DNA of 6,868 nucleotides from JBGPBY01 sp041481485 (GTDB lineage: Bacteria; Acidobacteriota; Terriglobia; 20CM-2-55-15), in assembly GCA_041481485.1 (NCBI GenBank), contig JBGPBY010000404.1, positions 1 through 6,868 on the forward strand. Direction: 5' to 3'. Below the pieces are notes generated by a model that worked only from the letters and a program-made list of their open reading frames with translations, was not told where the DNA came from and ran no database searches. A program made the translations under genes and the position numbers. Positions 1 to 5,945 of this stretch are shown piece after piece; position 1 is the stretch's first letter, and the number at the start of each line of letters is the position of its first letter.

Positions 1-22
1 GGCGCGTTCTATGCCCGCCAAC
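1..22 (+). repeat. Degenerate, edge-truncated copy of the GCGGTC palindrome
   Basis: The first bases of the window resemble the palindrome family found at 56-85 and 4083-4225. The left arm is at 1-9 (GGCGCGTTC), the TAT loop at 10-12, and a poorly matching right arm at 13-21 (GCCCGCCAA). Its orientation is that of the copy at 4083-4118, opposite to its neighbour at 56-85, so the two would form the same inverted doublet as the pair at 4083-4176. The match is imperfect and the element is cut by the window edge, so it may be a decayed copy or a chance resemblance. Confidence 0.4.
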
Positions 23-55
23 TATCAACTGCACAGACTTCCCTTCTTTCCGTTA

Positions 56-85
56 ATTGGGGCGCGTACATAGACCGCGCCTACA
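56..85 (-). repeat. REP-like extragenic palindrome, copy downstream of the five-gene operon
   Basis: This 30-bp element starts with ATTG and ends with CCTACA, like the copies at 4141-4169 and 4197-4225. The 17 bases at 69-85 differ from 4209-4225 at one loop position only. The arms are 61-69 and 73-81 around an ATA loop. Six outer pairs (GGCGCG with CGCGCC) are perfect, followed by two mismatches next to the loop. It begins 13 bases beyond the stop codon of the last operon gene, so the hairpin would form in the 3' end of that transcript. It could protect or end the message, but no T-run follows on the minus strand. Confidence 0.65.
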
Positions 86-97
86 GTGGGCAGGGAT

Positions 98-919
98 TTA
101 CGCCGAAACACTACGGAGGCCCTCAAATCGTTTGATTTCCGCTTTCAAGTCTTCGCCGGATTGCATCGCCTCACCGTAGAAGCATCTCACCGTGTAGGCA
201 GACTTCAGAATCGGATCCACCGACAAATACGTCAGTCCGATGACGGCAGTCAGGGTCGTCGTATTCAGCATGGCGATTGGAGTTCTGCTGAAAACGGTCT
301 CTATGCCAAAGAGCGTTTTCACCAGGCCGGGAAGCGTGTAGATCAGTACGCCCCAATTGACAAAAACAAAAAATGCAAACACCACACCGATGAGCACGAC
401 CAGGTGATTTTGCATGGCCCAGTACGCCGACTGTCTCCACGCGCGACGAACCAATGGAATCACTTCCATGGATTCGCCATCGGAAAGAGCGGTCACATTT
501 TGATAAAACGAATAGGCCCACGGGAAAGGCAAAGCCGGAATGAGAACCAACGGAAGTATGAATAACCCGGTGGGCTGAATCGCGCTCTGACAAAAAAAGA
601 TGCGAAGACCGCGGCGCAAACTCCACTGCGGCATGGATTCGGCTGCGAGGATGGCACGAATCTGGCGGCAATACATCACCTGACAGGTCTTCATCCAAAG
701 AAACAGAATGGCAAGAACCAGAGCAGCGCCCACCAGGTCCTGGCTCGCAAAGGGACTGCGGCTCATCTCTTCGCAGAAGTACAAAAGCCCCAGAATAAAC
801 GGCACGGAGCCGGCATAATATGTGGCCAGCGTCATACCTGGAGCAATCCGGAGAAGGTGGGTTGCCTCTTCCAATATCTCGAATGGACTCCGCGTTTCGC
901 CGGAACGTTTCTTTTTCAT
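98..919 (-). CDS. Polytopic inner-membrane protein, last gene of the zinc/membrane operon
   Basis: The protein is 273 residues with about five hydrophobic segments (roughly 33-49, 62-78, 114-135, 172-198 and 220-238). The N-terminus is basic (MKKKRSGE) and the tail is charged. The tail contains DPILKSAY and CFYGEAMQSGEDLKAEIKRF, which look like a family signature. From memory, similar proteins occur in Acidobacteriota and Verrucomicrobiota, often beside RDD and B-box-like genes; this could not be checked here. No catalytic motif is visible and the function is unknown. The ATG at 919 was chosen because it overlaps the previous stop by ATGA, which implies translational coupling. The frame stays open upstream to 1219, but that extension is the out-of-frame shadow of the preceding gene and reads as low-complexity, non-membrane sequence. 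The stop is TAA, and a palindromic repeat follows at once. Confidence 0.85.
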   Translation of the reverse strand: MKKKRSGETRSPFEILEEATHLLRIAPGMTLATYYAGSVPFILGLLYFCEEMSRSPFASQDLVGAALVLAILFLWMKTCQVMYCRQIRAILAAESMPQWSLRRGLRIFFCQSAIQPTGLFILPLVLIPALPFPWAYSFYQNVTALSDGESMEVIPLVRRAWRQSAYWAMQNHLVVLIGVVFAFFVFVNWGVLIYTLPGLVKTLFGIETVFSRTPIAMLNTTTLTAVIGLTYLSVDPILKSAYTVRCFYGEAMQSGEDLKAEIKRFEGLRSVSA

Positions 920-1242
920 TTCGATAAGTACCACGGAGCTTTCCACAGGGAAGCATTGTGAAACGATTCGGGAATAAGAAGCAGAATCTGGCCGAAGGCA
1001 AAGAAGAAAAACCACGCCGCAAGAAAACCCAGAGAAATTTGAATTGCCCGAACGAAAGCCGTGGACGCTCGCCGCGTCGAAGCCGGACCCACGGCAATTT
1101 TTCTCAAGCAGATTGCACAGAGAAGCCGATGCTGATGTTCGGTGACACATTCCCGGCAGAAATATCGCGCGCAGCCTGGACAGCGGGCGACGGCCTCCCG
1201 GACACTGTGATTGAAACACCGCTGGTTGAGAATTCTACTCAT
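916..1242 (-). CDS. Small B-box-like zinc-finger protein with one TM helix
   Basis: The protein is 108 residues. Residues 9-45 hold an evenly spaced Cys/His module: C9, H12, C21, C24, C29, C32, H36 or H38, C42 and C45. This resembles the B-box-type zinc fingers annotated in many bacterial membrane proteins and probably binds two zinc ions. Residues 63-90 form a strongly hydrophobic TM helix (LGFLAAWFFFFAFG), followed by a short tail. The expected topology is a cytoplasmic zinc head on a single anchor. The start ATG at 1242 overlaps the upstream stop by ATGA, and its own stop overlaps the next ATG the same way. Only a weak GGA lies upstream, so translation probably depends on the previous gene. 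The CFNH...C..C.R..C..C pattern matches the second module of the protein encoded at 1810-2403, which suggests the two are related. It is probably a scaffold or assembly factor; no enzyme motif is seen. Confidence 0.85.
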   Translation of the reverse strand: MSRILNQRCFNHSVREAVARCPGCARYFCRECVTEHQHRLLCAICLRKIAVGPASTRRASTAFVRAIQISLGFLAAWFFFFAFGQILLLIPESFHNASLWKAPWYLSK

Positions 1243-1817
1243 GATTCGATCTGATCCAACTGCTGTTCGGTAGTGTCTTTGGCCGGTGATTGTGGGCCCG
1301 GGGTTCTCGCCGACTGGAGTGCACCCAGCCGGCCCATCATTTCAATGGAGGTCATTGCCCCCTGTGCCGTTTCAATGAGAGGCCGGATAAGGTTGAGGGT
1401 TTTGCGCGCGCTCCGCAGCCGCCCAAGGGCGGGCACTCTCACCTCCTGAACGGCAGTTCGAACATACACATCACAGGACGGCCCGAGAATATTGTTGATC
1501 ACAAGAGGCGTTGCAATGAATACATCGGCAATCAGAGTTATGACCTCCAGAAACCTTCCTCCGGAACGAAACGATGCAATCGTCAGGAGAAGAAACAGAA
1601 GCAACGAACCCGCCAGAATCCAATTGAGAGTGGCGCGCCGTGAGGTGCCGCGAATGGCGACCAACTGAATATCGCGAAAATAGAATCGACGGTATCTCTC
1701 ATGAAACCCTTTGCTTTCGACGCTCAGCAGATGGTCCCGTCCGAGCCATGCACTGTAGCGCGAAACAAACGGCCGCAATAAATTTCGCGCCAGAGGCCGA
1801 TATTCCCGTTCAGCCAT
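1239..1817 (-). CDS. Membrane protein with PH-like N-terminal region
   Basis: The protein is 192 residues from the ATG at 1817. Residues about 22-60 (WLGRDHLLSVESKGF then YRRFYFRDIQLVAIR) read as alternating beta strands with the look of a bacterial PH-like domain. Two TM helices follow at about 64-82 and 89-110. The soluble C-terminal part includes VYVRTAVQEVRVPALGRLRSARKTL and ends in a polar, Gln/Pro-rich tail. There are no zinc-binding clusters, unlike its neighbours. The start was chosen because ATGGCTGA overlaps the upstream stop by eight bases and AGAGG lies four bases before it. The open frame continues to 1964, but that extra part is the shadow of the preceding gene. The PH-like call is pattern recognition, not a database hit. 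The function is unknown, and membership in a membrane complex with its operon partners is inferred. Confidence 0.8.
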   Translation of the reverse strand: MAEREYRPLARNLLRPFVSRYSAWLGRDHLLSVESKGFHERYRRFYFRDIQLVAIRGTSRRATLNWILAGSLLLFLLLTIASFRSGGRFLEVITLIADVFIATPLVINNILGPSCDVYVRTAVQEVRVPALGRLRSARKTLNLIRPLIETAQGAMTSIEMMGRLGALQSARTPGPQSPAKDTTEQQLDQIES

Positions 1818-2403
1818 TTCGCCTCTGGTAAAGCGAATACAGCAAGACAAAAATCGACACCCAGCCGACCACCTGAATAGAAGCAAGGATAATGGCCAGA
1901 ATCGATCGTGCTCGCGTGGGATGAACGATGCTGCGTGGCGCATTCCAATGCCGAATGGCGACATAGAGAGACATCGGCGCCGTAACCAACGTGAAATAGA
2001 GCGTGAAAATCGGAGCGATTGCTAAAGTCAGGGCAATGCTGTCGTATAGCGTGCGCTGGTTCTCCAGGCTTTTGATTTTCCGGGTTGCCCTCCCGGCCTC
2101 CAGGCATGACGGACAAAAATGTTCTCCCCCGAGTTCACAGTCACAGAGCGCGCAAAGGAAGCGCCCGCAGTTCTGACAGGGAATGACGGCCTGTTTTGCC
2201 GGGTGATTGAAACATGTCGATTCGTCATCCATCAGAGCGGCAGTGCCCAATTCGCCCCTCTGGCTCTGGCGGAACAACGCGGGAAACGTTTCTATCTGCA
2301 GCGGGCTGTGACATGCCGTACAAGGGATGAGGGTCGCTTGATTGACGGCGCCGGCAGCCAGGAGCATTCGGCATTTAGGGCACTGAACTGCCAATGACGC
2401 CAT
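1810..2403 (-). CDS. Double zinc-module membrane protein (zinc ribbon + B-box-like + TM)
   Basis: The protein is 197 residues. An N-terminal zinc ribbon has C8, C11, C28 and C31. A second B-box-like module at about 64-100 has C64, H67, C76, C79, C84, C87, H95, C97 and C100. A conserved-looking linker (LENQRTLYDSIALTL) leads into one long or two short TM segments at about 120-150, and a final TM helix at 167-191. The second module aligns with the one in the small protein encoded at 916-1242. The ATG at 2403 was chosen because it puts the zinc ribbon at the N-terminus and follows the upstream stop by two bases (TAAccATG). An ATG at 2433 would add ten unremarkable residues and overlap the upstream gene. 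No clear Shine-Dalgarno sequence is present, so reinitiation is likely. No enzyme motif is visible and the function is unknown. Confidence 0.85.
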   Translation of the reverse strand: MASLAVQCPKCRMLLAAGAVNQATLIPCTACHSPLQIETFPALFRQSQRGELGTAALMDDESTCFNHPAKQAVIPCQNCGRFLCALCDCELGGEHFCPSCLEAGRATRKIKSLENQRTLYDSIALTLAIAPIFTLYFTLVTAPMSLYVAIRHWNAPRSIVHPTRARSILAIILASIQVVGWVSIFVLLYSLYQRRNG

Positions 2404-2405
2404 GG

Positions 2406-2969
2406 TTATTTGCGAATCACGCGCGTGGAACAAATGCGGTCATGCAACGCCCGCTTCTCGATGTCAAACGCCGCAATGATAAAACCAATGTAGAGTGTCA
2501 GAAAACTCAAGTATTTCGCAAAAAATCGACCCGTAGACAGACCCAAAGACAATGGTGAACCATCTTCCCGAATAACCTTCAACCCGCACGCCATCTTGCC
2601 TAATGTAGCCCCGTATTGCCTGACCATCAAAATCTCGTAGAGAGCGCCCAACACCCACACGATCCCTGCCCAGGCATACGTGAAGGTCAAAGTGCCTTTG
2701 GGCTGCAAACCGATTGCCTGCATGAGGTTGAATCCGGCTGCAACCGCGATGATGATGTTCGCTGCCAGACTGATGAGTGAATCGACAAACAATGCCAGAA
2801 AGCGTATCCAAAAACCGCCATATTGAAATTCACCCGTCTTGACCGAAGCTCCTTCTGCAAGTTTTTGCATGAATGCTGGCTTGCAGCCGGAACACACATC
2901 CACATTCCCGTAATGAATCGTGTTCTCCACGGCAAAAACGCCGCCGCATTCCGCACAGATTGTCTGCAT
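2406..2969 (-). CDS. RDD-family membrane protein with N-terminal zinc ribbon
   Basis: The protein is 187 residues from the ATG at 2969. The N-terminal zinc ribbon uses C5, C8, C26 and C29. The RDD domain follows, with hydrophobic segments at about 53-80, 98-118 and 155-172. Its family residues are visible: Arg56 in the first helix (GFWIRFLALFVDSL), Asp63, and Asp177 in the closing HDRICSTRVI. GATLGKMACGLKVIREDG is the typical loop between helices 2 and 3. RDD proteins are small membrane proteins; some have been linked to ion transport, but most have no assigned function. This is the first gene of the operon. AAGGAG at 2984-2979 is nine bases from this ATG but only three from an in-frame ATG at 2975, so the longer form with two extra residues (ME) is possible. 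A still longer frame to 3050 lacks support. Confidence 0.88.
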   Translation of the reverse strand: MQTICAECGGVFAVENTIHYGNVDVCSGCKPAFMQKLAEGASVKTGEFQYGGFWIRFLALFVDSLISLAANIIIAVAAGFNLMQAIGLQPKGTLTFTYAWAGIVWVLGALYEILMVRQYGATLGKMACGLKVIREDGSPLSLGLSTGRFFAKYLSFLTLYIGFIIAAFDIEKRALHDRICSTRVIRK

Positions 2970-2978
2970 CTCCATCTT

Positions 2979-2984
2979 CTCCTT
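2979..2984 (-). promoter_or_regulatory. Ribosome binding site of the RDD operon
   Basis: AAGGAG on the minus strand is the best Shine-Dalgarno match in the operon. Its spacing decides between two nearby ATG codons: nine bases to 2969 (favoured) and three to 2975. It is the only strong site in the five genes apart from AGAGG before 1817, which fits ribosomes loading mainly at the first gene. Confidence 0.7.
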
Positions 2985-3072
2985 ACCGGCTCGCAATGTT
3001 CTGCCATAAGTGATCGGCAGACGTAAATGAAATTCTGGAACGGCGAGCAACTACGCTACACTCCACCGCAAT
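2985..3072. promoter_or_regulatory. Divergent promoter region between the RDD operon and the nuclease
   Basis: Together with the ribosome binding site, this gap of about 100 bp must hold both start regions. On the plus strand TACACT at 3057-3062 matches four of six bases of a -10 box, with only a weak TTCTGG-like -35 at 3033-3038. A start about seven bases further on would make the nuclease message nearly leaderless, which agrees with the absence of a Shine-Dalgarno sequence before 3073. No convincing -35/-10 pair was found for the minus-strand operon, and no clear operator dyad was seen. Confidence 0.3.
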
Positions 3073-4023
3073 ATGAACAAGGTACCAGTGATGATCGCTG
3101 CACTGTTGCTTTTCTCTTCAAATGCTCAGGCCTGGAATGACCGTGGACACATGACGGTTGCATACATTGCCTATCAGCAATTGCAGCAGCCGGTGCGCGA
3201 CCGCATCGATGCCCTTCTGCAGAAAAACCCGCAGTATAGCTCGTGGGTTGCGGGAGTTCCGGCGGCAGATCGAAAGTTAACTGCATTTGTGAGAGCTGCA
3301 ACATGGCCGGACTGCATCAAACAGCAATCCCGATGCCCGGGTTACCGGGAGGACGGCACCAATGGCGGCGACGTGGCTCCCTCTGAGCCGGAGGCGTCTC
3401 GCAACATTGGTTACGCCGACAAGGACATGCACAAATACTGGCATTTCATCAACGAACCGTTTTCAAGCAGCGGAACGTCAACGTTGCCTCCTCAAAACGC
3501 AAATGTCCTGCGCGAAATCACACTCCTGACGGCCGCAATTGAAACTGCCGAAGCTGAAGACATTAAATCGTACGATTTGGTGTGGCTCGAACATCTGGTG
3601 GGAGATGTGCACCAGCCATTGCATACAACCTCTCGCTTCACGAAATTTCATGCGAAAGGTGATGCGGGCGGAAACCTGCTACGGTTCTGTTCCAGTCCGT
3701 GTAACGATAATCTGCACTCCTATTGGGACGGGATTCTCGGAAGCGAGACAAAATTGTCGAGCATCAAAACTCTCGGCAATGAACTTTTAAAAAGCGGCAA
3801 GCCCCAGGCCGCCAACGTATCGAGCGTCCAGGCATGGGTTCTGGAGAGTTTTGAGCTTGGAAAGTCTGTTGCCTACGGCAGTCCGATTAGCCCTGACGCC
3901 AACAGCAAGCCATCACCCCGTCCAGACATGCAATACGAAACAAATGCGAGAAAGACTGCAGAACGACAGGTTCTGCTTGCGGGTTATCGCCTGGCCGCAC
4001 TGCTGACGGCACATCTGAAATAA
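3073..4023 (+). CDS. Secreted S1/P1-family zinc nuclease
   Basis: The protein is 316 residues and should be a phospholipase C/P1-fold nuclease that cleaves single-stranded DNA or RNA and 3'-nucleotides using three zinc ions. Residues 1-20 form a Sec signal peptide ending AQA, so the mature protein starts with Trp21, whose N-terminus is a zinc ligand in this family. The other expected ligands are all present: His26 (WNDRGH), Asp80 (ATWPD), His124 (YWHFIN), His174, Asp178 and His184 (WLEHLVGDVHQPLH), and His215 and Asp219 (LHSYWDG). The 4-, 6- and 4-residue spacings match the family. Cysteines at 81/88 and 206/210 may form disulfides, supporting export to the periplasm or medium. The ATG at 3073 gives a lysine before the hydrophobic core; an ATG at 3091 has AAGG eight bases upstream but would leave the signal peptide without a positive charge. 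A likely role is scavenging nucleotides or phosphate. Confidence 0.95.
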   Translation: MNKVPVMIAALLLFSSNAQAWNDRGHMTVAYIAYQQLQQPVRDRIDALLQKNPQYSSWVAGVPAADRKLTAFVRAATWPDCIKQQSRCPGYREDGTNGGDVAPSEPEASRNIGYADKDMHKYWHFINEPFSSSGTSTLPPQNANVLREITLLTAAIETAEAEDIKSYDLVWLEHLVGDVHQPLHTTSRFTKFHAKGDAGGNLLRFCSSPCNDNLHSYWDGILGSETKLSSIKTLGNELLKSGKPQAANVSSVQAWVLESFELGKSVAYGSPISPDANSKPSPRPDMQYETNARKTAERQVLLAGYRLAALLTAHLK

Positions 4024-4082
4024 GGAATGCGCAGTTCAATTCCTCTCCCGGCTGTCCGCGCAATGCTGTGAATGAATGCGAT

Positions 4083-4118
4083 TCCCCAATGTAGGGGCGG
4101 TCTATGACCGCCCGCAAT
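4083..4118 (+). repeat. REP-like palindrome, left arm of a 36-bp inverted pair
   Basis: These 36 bases are the reverse complement of 4141-4176 with a single mismatch (g4114 against t4145), separated by a 22-base spacer. Each copy is itself a palindrome, with a perfect 8-bp stem GGGCGGTC/GACCGCCC (4095-4102 and 4106-4113) around a TAT loop. The two could fold either as separate hairpins or as one long cruciform. Upstream, GAATGCGATTCCC (4074-4086) partly repeats as GAATGCAATCCC (4125-4136), so the copied unit may be longer than the palindrome. Confidence 0.85.
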
Positions 4119-4121
4119 TTT
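4095..4121 (+). terminator. Possible rho-independent terminator of the nuclease gene
   Basis: On the plus strand the perfect 8-bp GC-rich stem (4095-4113, TAT loop) is followed by GCAATTTT, whose last four bases are T. It lies about 70 bases beyond the nuclease stop at 4023. The T-run is short and set four bases away from the stem, so termination may be weak. The same bases belong to the repeat family, so terminator function could be incidental. Confidence 0.4.
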
Positions 4122-4140
4122 GAGGAATGCAATCCCACAG

Positions 4141-4176
4141 ATTGTGGGCGGTCATAGACCGCCCCTACATTGGGGA
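4141..4176 (-). repeat. REP-like palindrome, right arm of the 36-bp inverted pair
   Basis: This is the inverted partner of 4083-4118, with stem 4146-4153 and 4157-4164 and loop ATA. It lies in the gap between two convergent genes, the nuclease ending at 4023 and the ankyrin gene ending at 4263. Read on the minus strand it would form a hairpin in the 3' end of the ankyrin transcript. Confidence 0.85.
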
Positions 4177-4196
4177 GCGGGATCCTTCGACTCGAG

Positions 4197-4225
4197 ATTG
4201 TGCGCGGTCACAGACCGCGCCTACA
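4197..4225 (-). repeat. REP-like palindrome, diverged third copy
   Basis: This copy is in the same orientation as 4141-4169 and differs at 3 of 29 positions. Two of the changes (4203 g to c and 4219 c to g) are at paired stem positions, so G-C becomes C-G and the 8-bp stem GCGCGGTC/GACCGCGC stays perfect. The third change is the middle base of the loop (4211). The stem type matches the copy at 56-85. It begins 37 bases past the stop codon of the ankyrin gene on the minus strand. Confidence 0.8.
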
Positions 4226-4262
4226 GTCCCCTGCCAGTCAAGTATGTCAATACCGCCCGCGG

Positions 4263-5942
4263 CTACGCCGTTGCTCCCGCTCTTCGCAGAGCTTCTTCGA
4301 TGTCTTTGTGACCGCGTTGTTTCGCCCAGGCGAGAGGTGTCGCCCATGCCTTGTCACCGGGAAGGTTTGCCGGTGCGCCACGAAAAAGAAGGAACTCGAC
4401 CATTGGGAGATTGTTGTTCCGTGCGGCCCAGGCGAGTGGAGTCGACGACAAATCATCGTCTCGCGCGGAGATGTTCGCCCCCGCGTCAAGCAGCATGCGT
4501 GCGCAGACCGTGTCATTATCCCCTGGCACCCTGCACAGCATGTGCAGCATCGTCTGGTTCAGCCAATTGCATGTGTCGGGATGCATGCCGTTATTCAACA
4601 ACGTCTGCAGCATGTCCGGCTGTTCCATCAGGTACGACTGGCAACCCGTGACATATCGGGGTACACGAATGCCCGCATCCAGCAGGCGCTGGAGCAGATC
4701 ACGTTTGCCGCGCGTGACGACCGCGGTGAACACACCGCCGCAGCCGAGTTCTGCAGATTTGGGATCGGCCGTCACCCGGCGCATGACTTCGTCGTCTTCA
4801 TCCTTCCAGACGAGGTCGAAAGGATCGAGGAAGCCACCGTGAGCTTCAAGAACCGCACGAATGTCCGGCGTCTTCGCCGCACACACTGCATTACCTCCCG
4901 AGTCCGTTTGACCATTGGGGTCTGCGCCGTGCTTGAGCAGCAGTTCCACGAGCGGACGATTCCCCGTTCGAGCGGCCTCCCACAGTGATCCGCCTCTATC
5001 CGCGTTCAAATCAGGCCACGTCGGATCGGCGCCGCGATCGAGCAGAAAACGGGCAATGTCTTCGCGTCCGAACTCAATAGCGGTGAGCAGCGGCCGCCGA
5101 GCGTTGGGCCGCTGCTCTGCGATGCGAGAGGTGGCCTTATCCAGCATCGAGCGAATTTGAGCAAAATCCCCGAGCGCGGTGGCAATAGTGAGATCGTATT
5201 GCGCGCCACGACGGATCAACAGCCGGGCCATCTTCTCGTCGCAAGGCCGCTGTCCTTTGCGAACATGTCGATACCACAACCAATACTTCAAGGCGCGAAG
5301 CGCCATACGCCAAACTGGCGGTCGTTGCCTCCTCCCGAAGCCTCCCCAGATCGCAAGATCGACGGCCTGAACATCCTGCGTTCCAAATCCACCGGAAGAA
5401 CCCAGACCAACGCCGTGAATGGCATGGATGTTCGCACCGCGATCGAGAAGAAACTCGACCACCTTGCGTGATCTTCCCACGACAGCTCGATGAAGGGGTG
5501 TCCCACCCGCACGATCACCGCGATCGAGAAGCGAAGGATCGGCATCGAGCAATTTCTTTATACGTTTCAGATCTCCGGCGGCAGCAGCATTGTGGATCTC
5601 GTGATCCTCGCGTGTCGGCGACTGAGCCGTTCTTCCACGACCATCGCGCGTTCGTTCCAGCAATGTCGCGACCGCTTCGTGACCGCGCTCCCTCGCCATT
5701 TCGGCCAGGCTCAGGCCGTAGTGGCCGTTCCACTCCGGATCGGCACCCGCATCGAGGAGCATTTGAACGATGTCTACGTGTCCTTCGCGTACGGCGAAGT
5801 GGATCGACGGCGTGTAAAAATAGCCCGCGCGACTTCGACTTGGATCCTCTGCAAGCATTCGTCCCATCGCAGCAACGTCTCCGGAAGTTGCCGCGATGAG
5901 GACTTCCCAGGAGACATCGTCGATGTCGGAAGGCTTGATCAT
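4263..5942 (-). CDS. Large cytoplasmic ankyrin-repeat protein
   Basis: The protein is 559 residues, made almost entirely of ankyrin repeats, which are helix-loop-helix protein-binding units. Recognisable repeats include about 13-40, 44-72 (IHFAVREGHVDIVQMLLDAG), 77-97, 115-141, 147-173 (TPLHRAVVGRSRKVVEFLLDRGA), 284-308, 318-343, 402-425, 463-492, 500-527 and 534-556. Several are decayed. Residues about 177-235 interrupt the array with a glycine-rich loop (GVGLGSSGGFG) and a Trp- and Arg-rich helix (WRMALRALKYWLWYRHVRKG). There is no signal peptide or TM helix, so it probably acts in the cytoplasm as a binding scaffold; its partner is unknown. The start ATG at 5942 lies three bases after the stop of the isomerase gene with no Shine-Dalgarno sequence, so translation is probably coupled to it. 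The stop is TAG, with the palindrome cluster downstream. Confidence 0.92.
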   Translation of the reverse strand: MIKPSDIDDVSWEVLIAATSGDVAAMGRMLAEDPSRSRAGYFYTPSIHFAVREGHVDIVQMLLDAGADPEWNGHYGLSLAEMARERGHEAVATLLERTRDGRGRTAQSPTREDHEIHNAAAAGDLKRIKKLLDADPSLLDRGDRAGGTPLHRAVVGRSRKVVEFLLDRGANIHAIHGVGLGSSGGFGTQDVQAVDLAIWGGFGRRQRPPVWRMALRALKYWLWYRHVRKGQRPCDEKMARLLIRRGAQYDLTIATALGDFAQIRSMLDKATSRIAEQRPNARRPLLTAIEFGREDIARFLLDRGADPTWPDLNADRGGSLWEAARTGNRPLVELLLKHGADPNGQTDSGGNAVCAAKTPDIRAVLEAHGGFLDPFDLVWKDEDDEVMRRVTADPKSAELGCGGVFTAVVTRGKRDLLQRLLDAGIRVPRYVTGCQSYLMEQPDMLQTLLNNGMHPDTCNWLNQTMLHMLCRVPGDNDTVCARMLLDAGANISARDDDLSSTPLAWAARNNNLPMVEFLLFRGAPANLPGDKAWATPLAWAKQRGHKDIEEALRRAGATA

Positions 5943-5945
5943 TAA

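Noticed and set aside
86..565. 159-residue plus-strand open frame
   Set aside because: It starts in the palindrome and is antisense to the polytopic membrane protein. It has no ribosome site, and its composition is typical of a reverse-complement shadow.
171..1097. 308-residue minus-strand open frame overlapping the last two operon genes
   Set aside because: It is a shifted reading of two well-supported membrane proteins; it has no membrane pattern or motif and no suitable start.
920..1219. 100-residue N-terminal extension of the polytopic membrane protein
   Set aside because: It overlaps the B-box-like gene in another frame. The ATGA junction at 916-919 gives a better start, and the extension lacks coherent structure.
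4083..4176. Ends of an insertion sequence or an integron attC site
   Set aside because: Only 22 bases lie between the arms, there is no transposase or integrase, no target duplication is visible, and attC core sites are absent.
4083..4225. CRISPR array
   Set aside because: The repeats are palindromes in mixed orientation with unequal spacing (22 and 20 bases) and diverged sequence, and no cas gene is present.
4170..4988. 272-residue plus-strand open frame opposite the ankyrin gene
   Set aside because: It starts inside a repeat and is antisense to a clear ankyrin array. Its translation is rich in Arg, His and Cys with no domain, typical of a shadow frame.
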